From the NCBI GenBank assembly GCA_927911515.1, contig CAKMQH010000282.1, positions 1 through 11,112 on the forward strand: a stretch of 11,112 bases of DNA, given 5' to 3'. A model generated the notes under the pieces. The model had not been told where the DNA came from, did not search any database, and saw only the letters and a list, made by a program, of their open reading frames with translations. The DNA is from an uncultured Neisseria sp. (GTDB lineage Bacteria > Pseudomonadota > Gammaproteobacteria > Burkholderiales > Neisseriaceae). Below, one piece after another: positions 1 through 7,054 of this stretch. A program made the translations under genes and the position numbers. The first letter of the stretch is position 1. Each line of letters begins with the position of its first letter.

Positions 1-542
1 TTTCCGCCCTCAAACACGAAGGCAAACCGCTGTACGAATACGCCCGCAAAGGCATCGTCATCGAACGCAAACCGCGCGACATCACCATTTACGCTATTGA
101 TATTACCGAGTTTGACGCGCCCAAAGCCGTCATCGACGTAAGTTGCAGCAAAGGCACCTACATCCGCACCCTCAGCGAAGACATCGCCAAACACATCGGC
201 ACGTTCGCCCACCTGACCGCCCTGCGCCGCACCGAAACCGCCGGCTTCACCATCCGCGAAAGCCACACGCTAGACACATTGGCAGAATTAAACGAAACCG
301 AACGCGACGCCCTGCTCCTGCCCTGCGACGTTTTAGTGCGGCACCTCCCCAAAATCGAACTGAACGACCGCGCCGTAGCCATGCTCAAATGCGGCCAACG
401 CCCGCAGTTTACCGAAGACATCCCCGCCGACCAGCCCATCCGCGTTTACGACAGAAGCGGAACATTTATCGGCCTGGTGGAATACCAAAAAGAAATCGGC
501 CGCCTCAAAGCCCTGCGGCTGATGAATACGGCGAAAGACTGA
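1..542 (+). CDS. truB: tRNA pseudouridine(55) synthase TruB, C-terminal part
   Basis: TruB isomerises uridine 55 in the T-loop of tRNAs to pseudouridine in the cytoplasm. The frame read from base 3 is open to the TGA at 540-542 and gives the last 179 residues; the N-terminal half with the catalytic aspartate lies outside the window. Visible are the family stretch KPLYEYARKGI, the core segment CSKGTYIRTLSEDI, and TALRRTETAGF. A C-terminal PUA-like domain follows, with LPKIELND, then GQRP, and a final RLKALRLMN. No frameshift is seen in this part. It runs convergent with rpoD across the 558-bp gap 543-1100 and ends 30 bases before a DUS hairpin terminator. The call is firm because several conserved TruB segments occur in order; the symbol is by family recognition. 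Confidence 0.93.
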   Translation, partial: SALKHEGKPLYEYARKGIVIERKPRDITIYAIDITEFDAPKAVIDVSCSKGTYIRTLSEDIAKHIGTFAHLTALRRTETAGFTIRESHTLDTLAELNETERDALLLPCDVLVRHLPKIELNDRAVAMLKCGQRPQFTEDIPADQPIRVYDRSGTFIGLVEYQKEIGRLKALRLMNTAKD

Positions 543-571
543 ATGGTTTGATGATTCAGTGAAAATATAGG

Positions 572-620
572 AAAGGTCGTCTGAAAAAGCGGGAAAACGG
601 TTTTTCAAACGACCTTTTTT
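572..620 (+). terminator. DUS-type hairpin terminator of truB
   Basis: The arm 572-588 (AAAGGTCGTCTGAAAAA) pairs with 601-617 (TTTTTCAAACGACCTTT) with one C/A mismatch and a 12-base loop, and T residues run to 620. The left arm holds an exact DUS (574-585); the right arm holds a copy with one change (604-615). Neisseria commonly uses inverted DUS pairs as terminators, and this one lies 30 bases after the truB stop. Confidence 0.8.
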
Positions 621-666
621 ACAACCATGTTTTGATTGCCAGCCGGTCTAGGAAAGATAACGCAAT

Positions 667-751
667 GTAGCGTGGGTTTTGCCCACGAAGATTATGAGCA
701 AAAAAAATCTGCCGAAACTTCCACTATTATCCGCGGGAAAGCCCACGCTAC
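667..751. repeat. MITE/REP-like palindromic element, copy A
   Basis: The element begins GTAGCGTGGG and ends GCCCACGCTAC, so its ends are inverted repeats of each other; the first arm also folds on itself (GTGGGttttGCCCAC). It is 85 bp long with an AT-rich centre and no gene. A related 104-bp copy sits at 878-981. The form is that of a small non-autonomous repeat, but I cannot name a family. Confidence 0.6.
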
Positions 752-787
752 GGGTTTTAAGCAAACATAGTGTAATGAACACAAAAT

Positions 788-827
788 AGGTCGTCTGAAA
801 ATGTACAATCACTATTTCAGACGACCT
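788..827. terminator. Inverted DUS pair hairpin
   Basis: AGGTCGTCTGAAA (788-800) and its exact complement (815-827) form a 13-bp perfect stem with a 14-base loop. It holds two exact DUS copies, so it may serve both DNA uptake and transcription stop. It is not next to a stop codon, and U-tracts are poor on both sides. Confidence 0.6.
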
Positions 828-877
828 CATACCCATAAAAAACCGCAGGGATAAACCTGCAGTTTGCTGTTAAAGTC

Positions 878-981
878 GTAGCGTGGGCTTTGCCCACGAA
901 GATGATGAGTAAAAGAGCTGGAGATAATAAGTAAAAAACTGCCGAAACTTCCCCTATTATCCGCGGGAAAGCCCGCGCTAC
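878..981. repeat. MITE/REP-like palindromic element, copy B
   Basis: It opens with GTAGCGTGGGCTTTGCCCACG and closes with CGCGGGAAAGCCCGCGCTAC, an imperfect inverted repeat around an AT-rich centre. It is 104 bp long and carries no gene. It is longer than copy A by a central insertion, so the two are diverged rather than a fresh duplication. Confidence 0.6.
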
Positions 982-1017
982 GGGTTTTAACCGACCATAG
1001 TGCAATGAATGCAAAAC

Positions 1018-1057
1018 AGGTCGTCTGAAAATGTACAACTTCTGTTTCAGACGACCT
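1018..1057. terminator. Inverted DUS pair hairpin
   Basis: AGGTCGTCTGAAA (1018-1030) pairs perfectly with TTTCAGACGACCT (1045-1057) around a 14-base loop. It holds two exact DUS copies. Read on the minus strand it lies behind the rpoD terminator and could be a second stop for that transcript. Confidence 0.6.
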
Positions 1058-1062
1058 CTTAC

Positions 1063-1094
1063 CCATAAAAACCGCAGGGATAAACCTGCGGTTT
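1063..1094 (-). terminator. Intrinsic terminator of rpoD
   Basis: On the minus strand AAACCGCAGG (1094-1085) is followed by a six-base loop and CCTGCGGTTT (1078-1069), then a run of T. The 10-bp stem is perfect and begins 6 bases past the rpoD stop. This is a standard rho-independent terminator. Confidence 0.85.
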
Positions 1095-1100
1095 GCTGTT

Positions 1101-3050
1101 TTACAGTTTGCTGTCTTCGCTGTCGAGGAAGCTTCTGAGGCGGTCGCTGCGGGTTGGATGACGCAGTTTGCGCAGGGCTTTGGCTTCGATTTGACGGATA
1201 CGTTCGCGGGTTACGTCAAACTGTTTGCCGACTTCTTCGAGCGTGTGGTCGGTATTCATGTCGATACCGAAGCGCATACGCAGGACTTTGGCTTCGCGCG
1301 GGGTCAGGCTTTCGAGGATTTCTTTGGTAACTTCGTGCAGGCTGGTGTACATCGCGGCGTCTGCAGGGGCAACGTTGTTGGCGTCCTCGATGAAGTCGCC
1401 CAAGTGCGAATCGTCGTCGTCGCCGATTGGGGTTTCCATCGAAATCGGCTCTTTGGCAATTTTCATGATTTTGCGGATTTTGTCTTCCGGCATTTCCATC
1501 AACTCGGCGAGTTTCGCGGAATCGGGCTCTTCGCCGGTTTCTTGCAGATACTGGCGGGAGATGCGGTTCATCTTGTTGATGGTTTCGATCATGTGCACCG
1601 GAATACGGATGGTGCGCGCCTGGTCGGCAATCGAGCGGGTAATCGCCTGACGGATCCACCATGTTGCGTAGGTGGAGAATTTGTAGCCGCGGCGGTATTC
1701 GAATTTATCGACCGCCTTCATCAAGCCGATGTTGCCTTCCTGAATCAAATCAAGGAACTGCAAACCGCGGTTGGTGTATTTTTGGCGATGGAAATCACCA
1801 GACGTAAGTTTGCCTGAATCATTTCCTGCTTGGCGGCTGCGGTTTCTTTTTCGCTCGACACCATGTTTTTGTTGATGTCTTTCAGCTCTTCGATGGAAAT
1901 GCGGGTTTCTTTTTCCATGTTTGCCAACTCGGTTTGTTTTTCGAGGATGGCGTGGCGGAAGCGGTCGAGCGCGTCGCTCCAGACTCTGCCTTTGGCGACT
2001 TCCTCTTCCACCCATTTCAGGTTGGTGATTTCGGGCAGGAAGTTTTGGATGAAGTAGTCGCGTTCCATATGGACGCGGTCAAGACAGATGTCGCGGATTT
2101 CGCGTTCGAGCTTGCGAATATTTTCCACTCGGCTGCGCAGGTTACCGCTGAGGCTTTCGATTTGGCGGGTGGCGAAACGGACTTCCAAGAGCTTGTTGGC
2201 GATGGCGTCGCGGTGTGCCAAATAATCGGGGTGGCGGCTGTCGTGTTTTTCCAGCTTTTTAATCATCTTGCCGTATTCGCTTTCGATGAAGGCGAAATGA
2301 TCCAGCACTTTTTGCTTCAATTCGGCAAGATGGGCGGCGGACATGGCTTCGGCATCGCTGCCGGAATCGTCGTCATCTTCGTCTTCATCCTCTTCATCTT
2401 CTTCACTGCTGCCGGAATCGTCGTCGTTTGACGCACTCTCCAAGTGTCCCAAGCCCAATTCGTTGAGCAACACTTCGTTCGGATCGATGATGGCTTCAAC
2501 CACTTCGTCCACGCGGATTTCATCCTTGCGGATTTGCTCGATCAGCGCGAGGATTTCAGCGATAGAACCCGGACAGGCGGAAATCGCCTGCACCATGTTT
2601 TTCAGGGCATTTTCGATTTTTTTTGGCGATGATGATTTCGTCTTCGCGGGTCAGCAGGTCAACCTGCCCCATTTCGCGCATATACATACGCACGGGATCG
2701 GTGGTTCTGCCGAACTCGGAGTCCGCGCTGGACAAGGCGGCTTCGGCTTCGGCAACGGCATCGTCGTCGGTTACGGCGGCGGCGTTGTCACTCAACAAAA
2801 TGTCTTCCGCATCAGGCGCCTGCTCGGTCACTTGGATGCCCAAGCCGGAAATCATGCTGACGATGTTGTCGATTTGATCCGCATCGGACATATCGTCGGG
2901 CAAGGCGTCGTTGATTTCGGAATAAGTGATGTAGCCGCGTTCCTTACCCATGATGATGAGCTGGCGCAGGCGGGCGCGCTGCTCTTCAAGGGTCAGCGGA
3001 CGGTTGTCGTCCTGTTCTTGATAGTCTTCGTGATTTTGGTCTTTAGACAT
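1101..3050 (-). CDS. rpoD: RNA polymerase primary sigma factor RpoD (two apparent sequencing frameshifts)
   Basis: RpoD is the housekeeping sigma-70 factor that directs RNA polymerase to promoters. Corrected, the protein is 649 residues from the ATG at 3050. Region 1.1 fills about residues 15-75; region 1.2 holds DPVRMYMREMGQVDLL; a long acidic non-conserved region follows. Region 2 (about 415-485) includes YKFSTYATWWIRQAI for -10 recognition. Region 4 carries the helix-turn-helix TLEEVGKQFDVTRERIRQIE for -35 recognition. The reading frame breaks twice: an 8-T run at 2617-2624 where 7 restores IIIAKKIENALKNM, and a 5-T run at 1779-1783 where 6 restores ISIAKKYTNRGLQ. The gene is essential, so these are almost certainly errors. 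It follows dnaG in the same direction, as in the classical dnaG-rpoD operon. The Shine-Dalgarno is weak (AAGAAAG). Confidence 0.95.
2357..2425. repeat. In-frame direct repeat in the rpoD acidic linker
   Basis: The 18-bp sequence GCTGCCGGAATCGTCGTC occurs at 2357-2374 and again at 2408-2425, a spacing of 51 bp or 17 codons. On the minus strand each encodes DDDSGS, flanking an almost purely Glu/Asp tract. It lies in the non-conserved region of sigma-70, where length variation is tolerated. Confidence 0.8.
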
Positions 3051-3110
3051 GGATTACTTTCTTGATCTGATGGTGTGCCGACGGTTTGCATGATGCACCT
3101 GAAGGCGGAA

Positions 3111-3156
3111 CAGAGTGATAACCGATTTAAAGTCAATCTGTTAAGTTATCACTCTG
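3111..3156. repeat. 12-bp perfect inverted repeat between dnaG and rpoD
   Basis: CAGAGTGATAAC (3111-3122) and GTTATCACTCTG (3145-3156) are exact complements around a 22-base AT-rich spacer. On the minus strand it lies between the dnaG stop and the rpoD start and could be a processing or attenuation hairpin. No U-tract follows, so it is not a typical terminator. The spacer holds a TTGACT that could be a -35 box, but I see no fitting -10. Confidence 0.55.
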
Positions 3157-3168
3157 AGGTCGTCTGAA
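3157..3168 (+). repeat. DNA uptake sequence (mucosa dialect)
   Basis: Exact AGGTCGTCTGAA directly beside the inverted repeat at 3111-3156, without an inverted partner. DUS are bound by the type IV pilus protein ComP and favour uptake of related DNA. Confidence 0.85.
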
Positions 3169-3270
3169 AGCTCTTTGGAACGGGTGTTCTGCGGGATCAT
3201 GTTCGCAGCTTGGGACAATGCTTTTCTGACGGCCTGAAGGTTGCTGGATTCGGCAGGGATTGCCGTTCGT

Positions 3271-5044
3271 TCAATTTTGCTTTGCCGTCAAAAGCGACAG
3301 CAAGAGTTTTTTTTCATTTTCATTCAAACCCGATTGCAGGCTTTTCTGCTTGAGGGTTTCGATTTGTTGGTATTTTAACTCGTTAAGGAGTTTCTTCATG
3401 CCGATTTGGAAGTTTTCGCGGTCTTCTTCGCCTCCGCCTTCCATTTCTTCAGAATAGAGTGTCGATTGGAAGATTTGGTTCACGGTTTCTTCATAAGGAG
3501 AACCGCGCATATACTCTAAAACCTGCGCGGTAGCAGGCACGGAGGCATGGCTTTTAATGGTTTCGGCGAGATTGGCAAGACAGGCGAAATCGCCGTCCAA
3601 CGCCAAATAATCGGGCAGGTCTATATATGCAGCCCAATCCGGATTTATCAAGAGGCTGCGGATTTGCCGTTGCACCAGCGTCAGCATGACCGGCTGCTTG
3701 ACGGAAATCGGAGGCAGTTTGTAGCTTTTTTGTTTGACGTGCCGTTTGGGAGCTTCCTGCCCCAGCAGTTGGGCAAGATTGTCGGGATCGATGCCGACCA
3801 GCTCGCTAAGTCTTTGTTTCAACAGATAAGCCAATGCCGGCGCGGTAATTTGCGCCAAAAGCGGCGAACTGGTTTTCACCAATTCAGCCTTACCTTCCTG
3901 CGTATTGAGATTGAGGTCGTCTGAAAGATGTTCCCAGAAATATTCCGACAAAGGCTTGCTTTGATTCAACAGCGCATCTTCAAATTGCGCTTTTCCGTAA
4001 GCGCGGATGTAGCTGTCGGGGTCGTGTTCTTCAGGCAGGAACAAAAAATGCAGCGATTTGTCGTCTTTCAACTGCGGCAACGCATTTTCCAACGCGCGCC
4101 AAGCCGCTTTCCGCCCCGCGCTGTCGCCGTCGAAACAGAAATAAATACTGTCCGCCTGCCGCATCAGGATTTTGACGTGTTCCGCCGTCGTCGCCGTACC
4201 CAAAGCCGCCACGCCGTAGCCCACGCCGAACTGCGCCAGCGCAACCACGTCCATATAGCCTTCGACCACCAAAATCCGCCCTGCTTCTTTGACCGCAGCA
4301 CGACCTTCATACAATCCGTAAAGGTTTTTCCCCTTGTCAAACAAAGGCGTATCAGGCGAATTTAAATATTTCGGCTTCGAGTCGTCCAACACCCTGCCGC
4401 CGAAACCGATCACCTGCCCGCGCGGATTGCGGATGGGGAACATAATCCGATGACGGAATCGGTCATAATGCCGCCCCTCATTGTCAATCACCATACCCGT
4501 ATCCACCAACGCAGTATTCGGGTACGGTTGGAACACTTGCGCCAAAGGCTGCCAGCCGTCGGGTGCGTAGCCCAAACCATAATGCGCGATGACTTCCGCA
4601 CTCAAGCCGCGCTTGTCCAAATAAGCTTTCGCCGTCGGATTGAATTTCAACTGTTGCGCATAAAAATCAGCCGCCGCAGCCGTCGTTTCCTCCAGCGTCT
4701 GCTGTTTTTTCTTACGTTCGGCGCGGACTTCAGGATTATCGTTCTGCCCGCGCACTTTTAGGCACGACCATGCCCACACGGTCGGCAAGAAACTGCACTG
4801 CCTCCGGAAACGACAGCCCCTGATGTTCCATCACAAAACCAATCGCCGAACCATGCGCCCCGCAACTGAAACAATGATAAAACTGCTTGGTCGGACTGAC
4901 CGAAAACGACGGCGTCTTTTCCTTGTGGAACGGACAACAAGCCATATAGTTCGCCCCGCCCTTCTTCAGCGGAACCTGCTCGTCGATAATATCGACAATA
5001 TCGACTTTGGCCAGAAGCTCGTCAATGAAATCGGATGGAATCAT
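3271..5044 (-). CDS. dnaG: DNA primase DnaG (one apparent sequencing frameshift)
   Basis: DnaG makes the RNA primers for the replication fork, working with the replicative helicase. Corrected, it is 590 residues, close to the 581 of E. coli. The N-terminal zinc-binding domain has the CHC2 ligands C37, H40, C58 and C61. The catalytic core has the RNA polymerase basic motif around GFGGRVLDDSKPKYLNSP and a TOPRIM fold with EGYMD (E261) and DGDSAG (D305, D307), which bind metal. The C-terminal third is the helicase-binding domain. The frame breaks at a 4-T run (4756-4759) where 3 restores VVPKVRGQN. The start at 5044 gives the canonical N-terminus IPSDFIDELL but has no Shine-Dalgarno, consistent with low expression. 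A DUS (3914-3925) lies in the coding sequence. It is followed by rpoD after 220 bases. Confidence 0.95.
3914..3925 (+). repeat. DNA uptake sequence inside dnaG
   Basis: Exact AGGTCGTCTGAA within the dnaG coding region; on the minus strand it encodes SDDL of LSDDLNLN. It is the only intragenic DUS in the window. Confidence 0.85.
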
Positions 5045-5075
5045 AGTTCGGCGGATGCGTATGGACGGGACAAAC

Positions 5076-5116
5076 GTTTTCAGACGACCTTTTTATCTTA
5101 AAGGTCGTCTGAAAAC
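5076..5116. repeat. Perfect DUS hairpin in the dnaG leader
   Basis: GTTTTCAGACGACCTTT (5076-5092) and AAAGGTCGTCTGAAAAC (5100-5116) form a 17-bp perfect stem with a 7-base loop. It holds two exact DUS (5079-5090 and 5102-5113). On the minus strand it lies between the predicted dnaG promoter (5150-5155) and the start codon (5044), so it should fold in the dnaG leader RNA. No U-tract follows on the minus strand, so attenuation is only a possibility. Confidence 0.75.
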
Positions 5117-5149
5117 AGAATCTCAAATCGGGTTGGGAATAAGGTTCGT

Positions 5150-5155
5150 ATTATA
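5150..5155 (-). promoter_or_regulatory. Predicted -10 box of the dnaG promoter
   Basis: The minus strand reads TATAAT exactly here, in an AT-rich stretch between the slam terminator and dnaG. No good -35 is found 16-18 bases upstream; the closest text is CTATTT. It would give a leader of about 100 bases carrying the DUS hairpin. Confidence 0.55.
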
Positions 5156-5229
5156 ACGTGTATTCGGGATAAAAATAGCACTCTTACAAAACCGACTCCT
5201 TAGCTGACAGCTTATACGACATAAACCTT

Positions 5230-5265
5230 CGAGGTCGTCTGAAAATTCGTTTTCAGACGACCTCG
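5230..5265 (-). terminator. DUS hairpin terminator of slam
   Basis: CGAGGTCGTCTGAAAA (5230-5245) pairs perfectly with 5250-5265 around a TTCG loop, a 16-bp stem with two exact DUS (5232-5243 and 5252-5263). It starts 5 bases after the slam stop codon. The following minus-strand text is AAGGTTTAT, a weak U-tract. It should separate slam from the dnaG-rpoD transcript. Confidence 0.8.
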
Positions 5266-5270
5266 GGTGC

Positions 5271-6737
5271 TTAAAACCTGTATTCTGCTTTGACGGTAAA
5301 TTCGTTGCGCTTGTAGCGGTTCAGCCAGGACGAGCTTTTGTTGTCGGTGTGTTTGATGCTTAAGACGGGCGTGATGCCGCGGAAGGACGGACGGTCGAAT
5401 TTGATGTCCAACTGGTAGGTGCGTTCGAAATCATGGCGGCGGGTTTCCAGCCAGGCATGGTAGTCCTGATAGGCTGTTTTGCGCCAGATTGCCTGAAAGG
5501 TGGCATCGATACCGGATTCAAAACGCTTGTTGACACCCGCACGCAGGCCGTGCCGACGGTAGGAATCCACTTTTTCGCGGCTGTTTTTGCGCAGGTAGTC
5601 GTAGCCGCCGAATACCATCCAGTCTTTCGGCAGGGCGTAGATGGCGGTGGTGAACAGAAGCGTCTGCGGGCCGTTGAAATGTTTTAATTCGCCGCGGTAG
5701 CGGTCGTATTTGTGGTCGAACTGCACGCCCAGCGAGGCTTGGTCGGAAAAGGTGCGGCTGTATGCCGTGCTGATGCCGGCGCTGCTATCGCGCAGTTTGC
5801 CGCCCGACCATTCGTATTGCACCTGCGGGCCGATACTGAAGGAATGGTCTTTGCTCTGAAAACTGTAAGCGGGGCTGACGTTGATATTGTGTTCGCCGTA
5901 TTCCTTGTTGCCGGGATAGAGCCGACCCCATGCGTAGCCGCCCAGTTGCAGGCCGTGATGACCGTTGAGCGATATGCGTCTGCTTAAGTTGGCTTCATAT
6001 ACCCACATCCGGTTTTTCAACGCATCGGGCGCGTAGGCATCAAGCTGTTCGTTGCGGCAGGACAGCATTCCGTCGCCGTCCAAAATCGGCTGCCCGTTCG
6101 AATCGAAACCGCAGCTTGTCTGATTGCGGACGACCGTCGCGCCCGACGACTGGTTTAAGTTGGTATCGTAACCCGTGCCGAACGAAACCGAGCCGCTCCA
6201 CGCATCGCGTTTCTTCAAAGCGTCGGCAAACACTTTGATTTTCTCATTGACGGCGGGCACTTCGGGAATATCGATGCCGTCAAACAGTGCCGCTGATTCT
6301 TTGTTTTGTTTGTCTATAAACAGCAGCCGCGCCAAATCTAGGCGGCCGCGCAGAAATTCGGGATTTTTGCGGTAAAGCTCGCGGTATTTCGCCAGCGCGG
6401 CCTTCAAATCGTCGCGGAACACCGCCTGATTGGCCTCGGCAAACAGCACTATATCGGGGTCGTAATCATCCTGACGGCGGTAAATGTCCAACAGCCGCGC
6501 CGTTTCCTCTTCGTTTTGCGCGTTGACCGCCTTCATCAGCGACAACGCCAAATCTTCGCCGTCCTGCATTTCTCCCGCGCCGAACTCAATCGCCGTATTG
6601 TCCGCTTCGTTCCTTTCCTGCTGCGCGCGGCGGAGTTCCGTCCCCTGTTTGAGCTGCATGAAGCGGTCTTCCCTGTCGTCGGCAAACGCGTGGGGCAGCA
6701 GGCTGATAAAAAAGGGAAGGAACAAAAGGCGTTTCAT
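5271..6737 (-). CDS. slam: Slam, surface lipoprotein assembly modulator (type XI secretion translocator)
   Basis: Slam proteins are outer-membrane beta-barrels that carry TbpB-like lipoproteins or soluble hemophilins across the outer membrane. The start is ATG 6737: it has AGGAAAG about 9 bases upstream and begins a signal peptide, MKRLLFLPFFISLLPHAFA. The open frame continues 54 codons further up but lacks a leader there. The protein is 488 residues. A periplasmic helical TPR-like domain spans about 95-175 (ALAKYRELYRKNPEFLRGRLDLA in part). The DUF560 barrel starts near 180 with SVSFGTGYDTNLNQS and ends in the terminal phenylalanine typical of outer-membrane barrels. C209 and C227 lie in a probable loop. 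It lies 317 bases behind a gene for a likely substrate and ends in its own terminator, so it probably exports that protein. It is intact. It could also serve unlinked substrates. Confidence 0.9.
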   Translation of the reverse strand: MKRLLFLPFFISLLPHAFADDREDRFMQLKQGTELRRAQQERNEADNTAIEFGAGEMQDGEDLALSLMKAVNAQNEEETARLLDIYRRQDDYDPDIVLFAEANQAVFRDDLKAALAKYRELYRKNPEFLRGRLDLARLLFIDKQNKESAALFDGIDIPEVPAVNEKIKVFADALKKRDAWSGSVSFGTGYDTNLNQSSGATVVRNQTSCGFDSNGQPILDGDGMLSCRNEQLDAYAPDALKNRMWVYEANLSRRISLNGHHGLQLGGYAWGRLYPGNKEYGEHNINVSPAYSFQSKDHSFSIGPQVQYEWSGGKLRDSSAGISTAYSRTFSDQASLGVQFDHKYDRYRGELKHFNGPQTLLFTTAIYALPKDWMVFGGYDYLRKNSREKVDSYRRHGLRAGVNKRFESGIDATFQAIWRKTAYQDYHAWLETRRHDFERTYQLDIKFDRPSFRGITPVLSIKHTDNKSSSWLNRYKRNEFTVKAEYRF

Positions 6738-6770
6738 AAAATTCTTTCCTGTGTGTCGGACGGCTTTGTT

Positions 6771-6782
6771 TTCAGACGACCT
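6771..6782 (-). repeat. DNA uptake sequence upstream of slam
   Basis: Exact DUS on the minus strand, 33 bases before the slam start codon. A version with one change (GGGTCGTCTGAA, 6843-6854) lies in the opposite direction; the 60-base distance makes a stable hairpin unlikely. Confidence 0.8.
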
Positions 6783-6899
6783 TTCAAAGAAAAACTGACA
6801 TTTCATCTTTACCGGGCAAGAGCATTTTTTTATTTGAATGACGGGTCGTCTGAAAATGAGCTTCTCAAGCCCATCGAAACAGCACGCCTTCAAACTCAC

Positions 6900-6959
6900 G
6901 GGCCGTTCGGAAAATACCGGCTTAAACGCATTGCGAAGCCCGATATTTCCGAACGGCCC
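6900..6959. repeat. Long nested hairpin between the hemophilin-like gene and slam
   Basis: GGGCCGTTCGGAAAATA (6900-6916) pairs with TATTTCCGAACGGCCC (6944-6959), 16 pairs with a single bulged A. Inside, GGCTT (6919-6923) pairs with AAGCC (6936-6940). The whole is a 60-base two-tier hairpin in the 317-bp gap 6738-7054. No U-tract follows on either strand. It could be an mRNA processing or stability element setting the ratio of substrate to Slam, or a small palindromic repeat. Nothing coding is seen in the gap. Confidence 0.6.
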
Positions 6960-6999
6960 TGTACGATGTGCATTGTGTGTCGGATGGTTTGTGTTTTAT

Positions 7000-7037
7000 A
7001 GGCGGACGGAATGGGAAACGACAAAAACCGTCCGCCT
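7000..7037 (-). terminator. Possible partial terminator after the hemophilin-like gene
   Basis: AGGCGGACGG (7000-7009) and CCGTCCGCCT (7028-7037) form a perfect 10-bp GC-rich stem with an 18-base loop, 17 bases past the stop codon at 7055-7057. On the minus strand it is followed by ATAAAAC rather than a run of T, so termination would be incomplete and some read-through into slam is plausible. Confidence 0.5.
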
Positions 7038-7054
7038 TATCGCATTATGATTCA

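Larger units (their letters stand above)
667..871. repeat. Tandem intergenic module, left copy
   Basis: This segment is a diverged direct repeat of 878-1100. In order it holds a palindromic element (667-751), a DUS inverted pair (788-827), the text ACCCATAAAA, and a hairpin at 840-865 that matches the rpoD terminator except for one mismatch (C844 against A861). No coding sequence is credible here. The left copy looks like a decayed duplicate of the right one, since only the right copy keeps a perfect terminator stem. Confidence 0.75.
878..1100. repeat. Tandem intergenic module, right copy
   Basis: This is the second copy of the module at 667-871, with the same order of parts: palindromic element (878-981), DUS inverted pair (1018-1057), and a terminator hairpin (1069-1094) that here is perfect. 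Relative to the left copy its palindromic element has about 19 extra bases in the middle. It abuts the rpoD stop codon at 1101-1103 and supplies the rpoD terminator. Confidence 0.75.

Noticed and set aside
143..562. Plus-strand open frame of 139 codons in truB
   Set aside because: Composition is Arg/Pro/His-rich, as expected from an out-of-frame reading of GC-rich coding DNA; the truB frame has clear family motifs.
648..1066. Small minus-strand open frames (62-79 codons) between truB and rpoD
   Set aside because: They translate the two repeat modules and resemble each other for that reason alone; no ribosome site or known domain is seen.
667..1100. CRISPR array
   Set aside because: Only two long diverged copies occur, with no regular short repeats or spacers.
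1158..2431. Long plus-strand open frames opposite rpoD
   Set aside because: They are antisense shadows of the conserved sigma factor, with no motif and no ribosome site.
6824..6831. Seven-T run upstream of slam as a phase-variable promoter spacer
   Set aside because: The run is short and no convincing -35/-10 pair brackets it.
6738..6899. 54-codon upstream extension of slam
   Set aside because: It has no leader, whereas the internal ATG at 6737 has a Shine-Dalgarno and begins a typical signal peptide.
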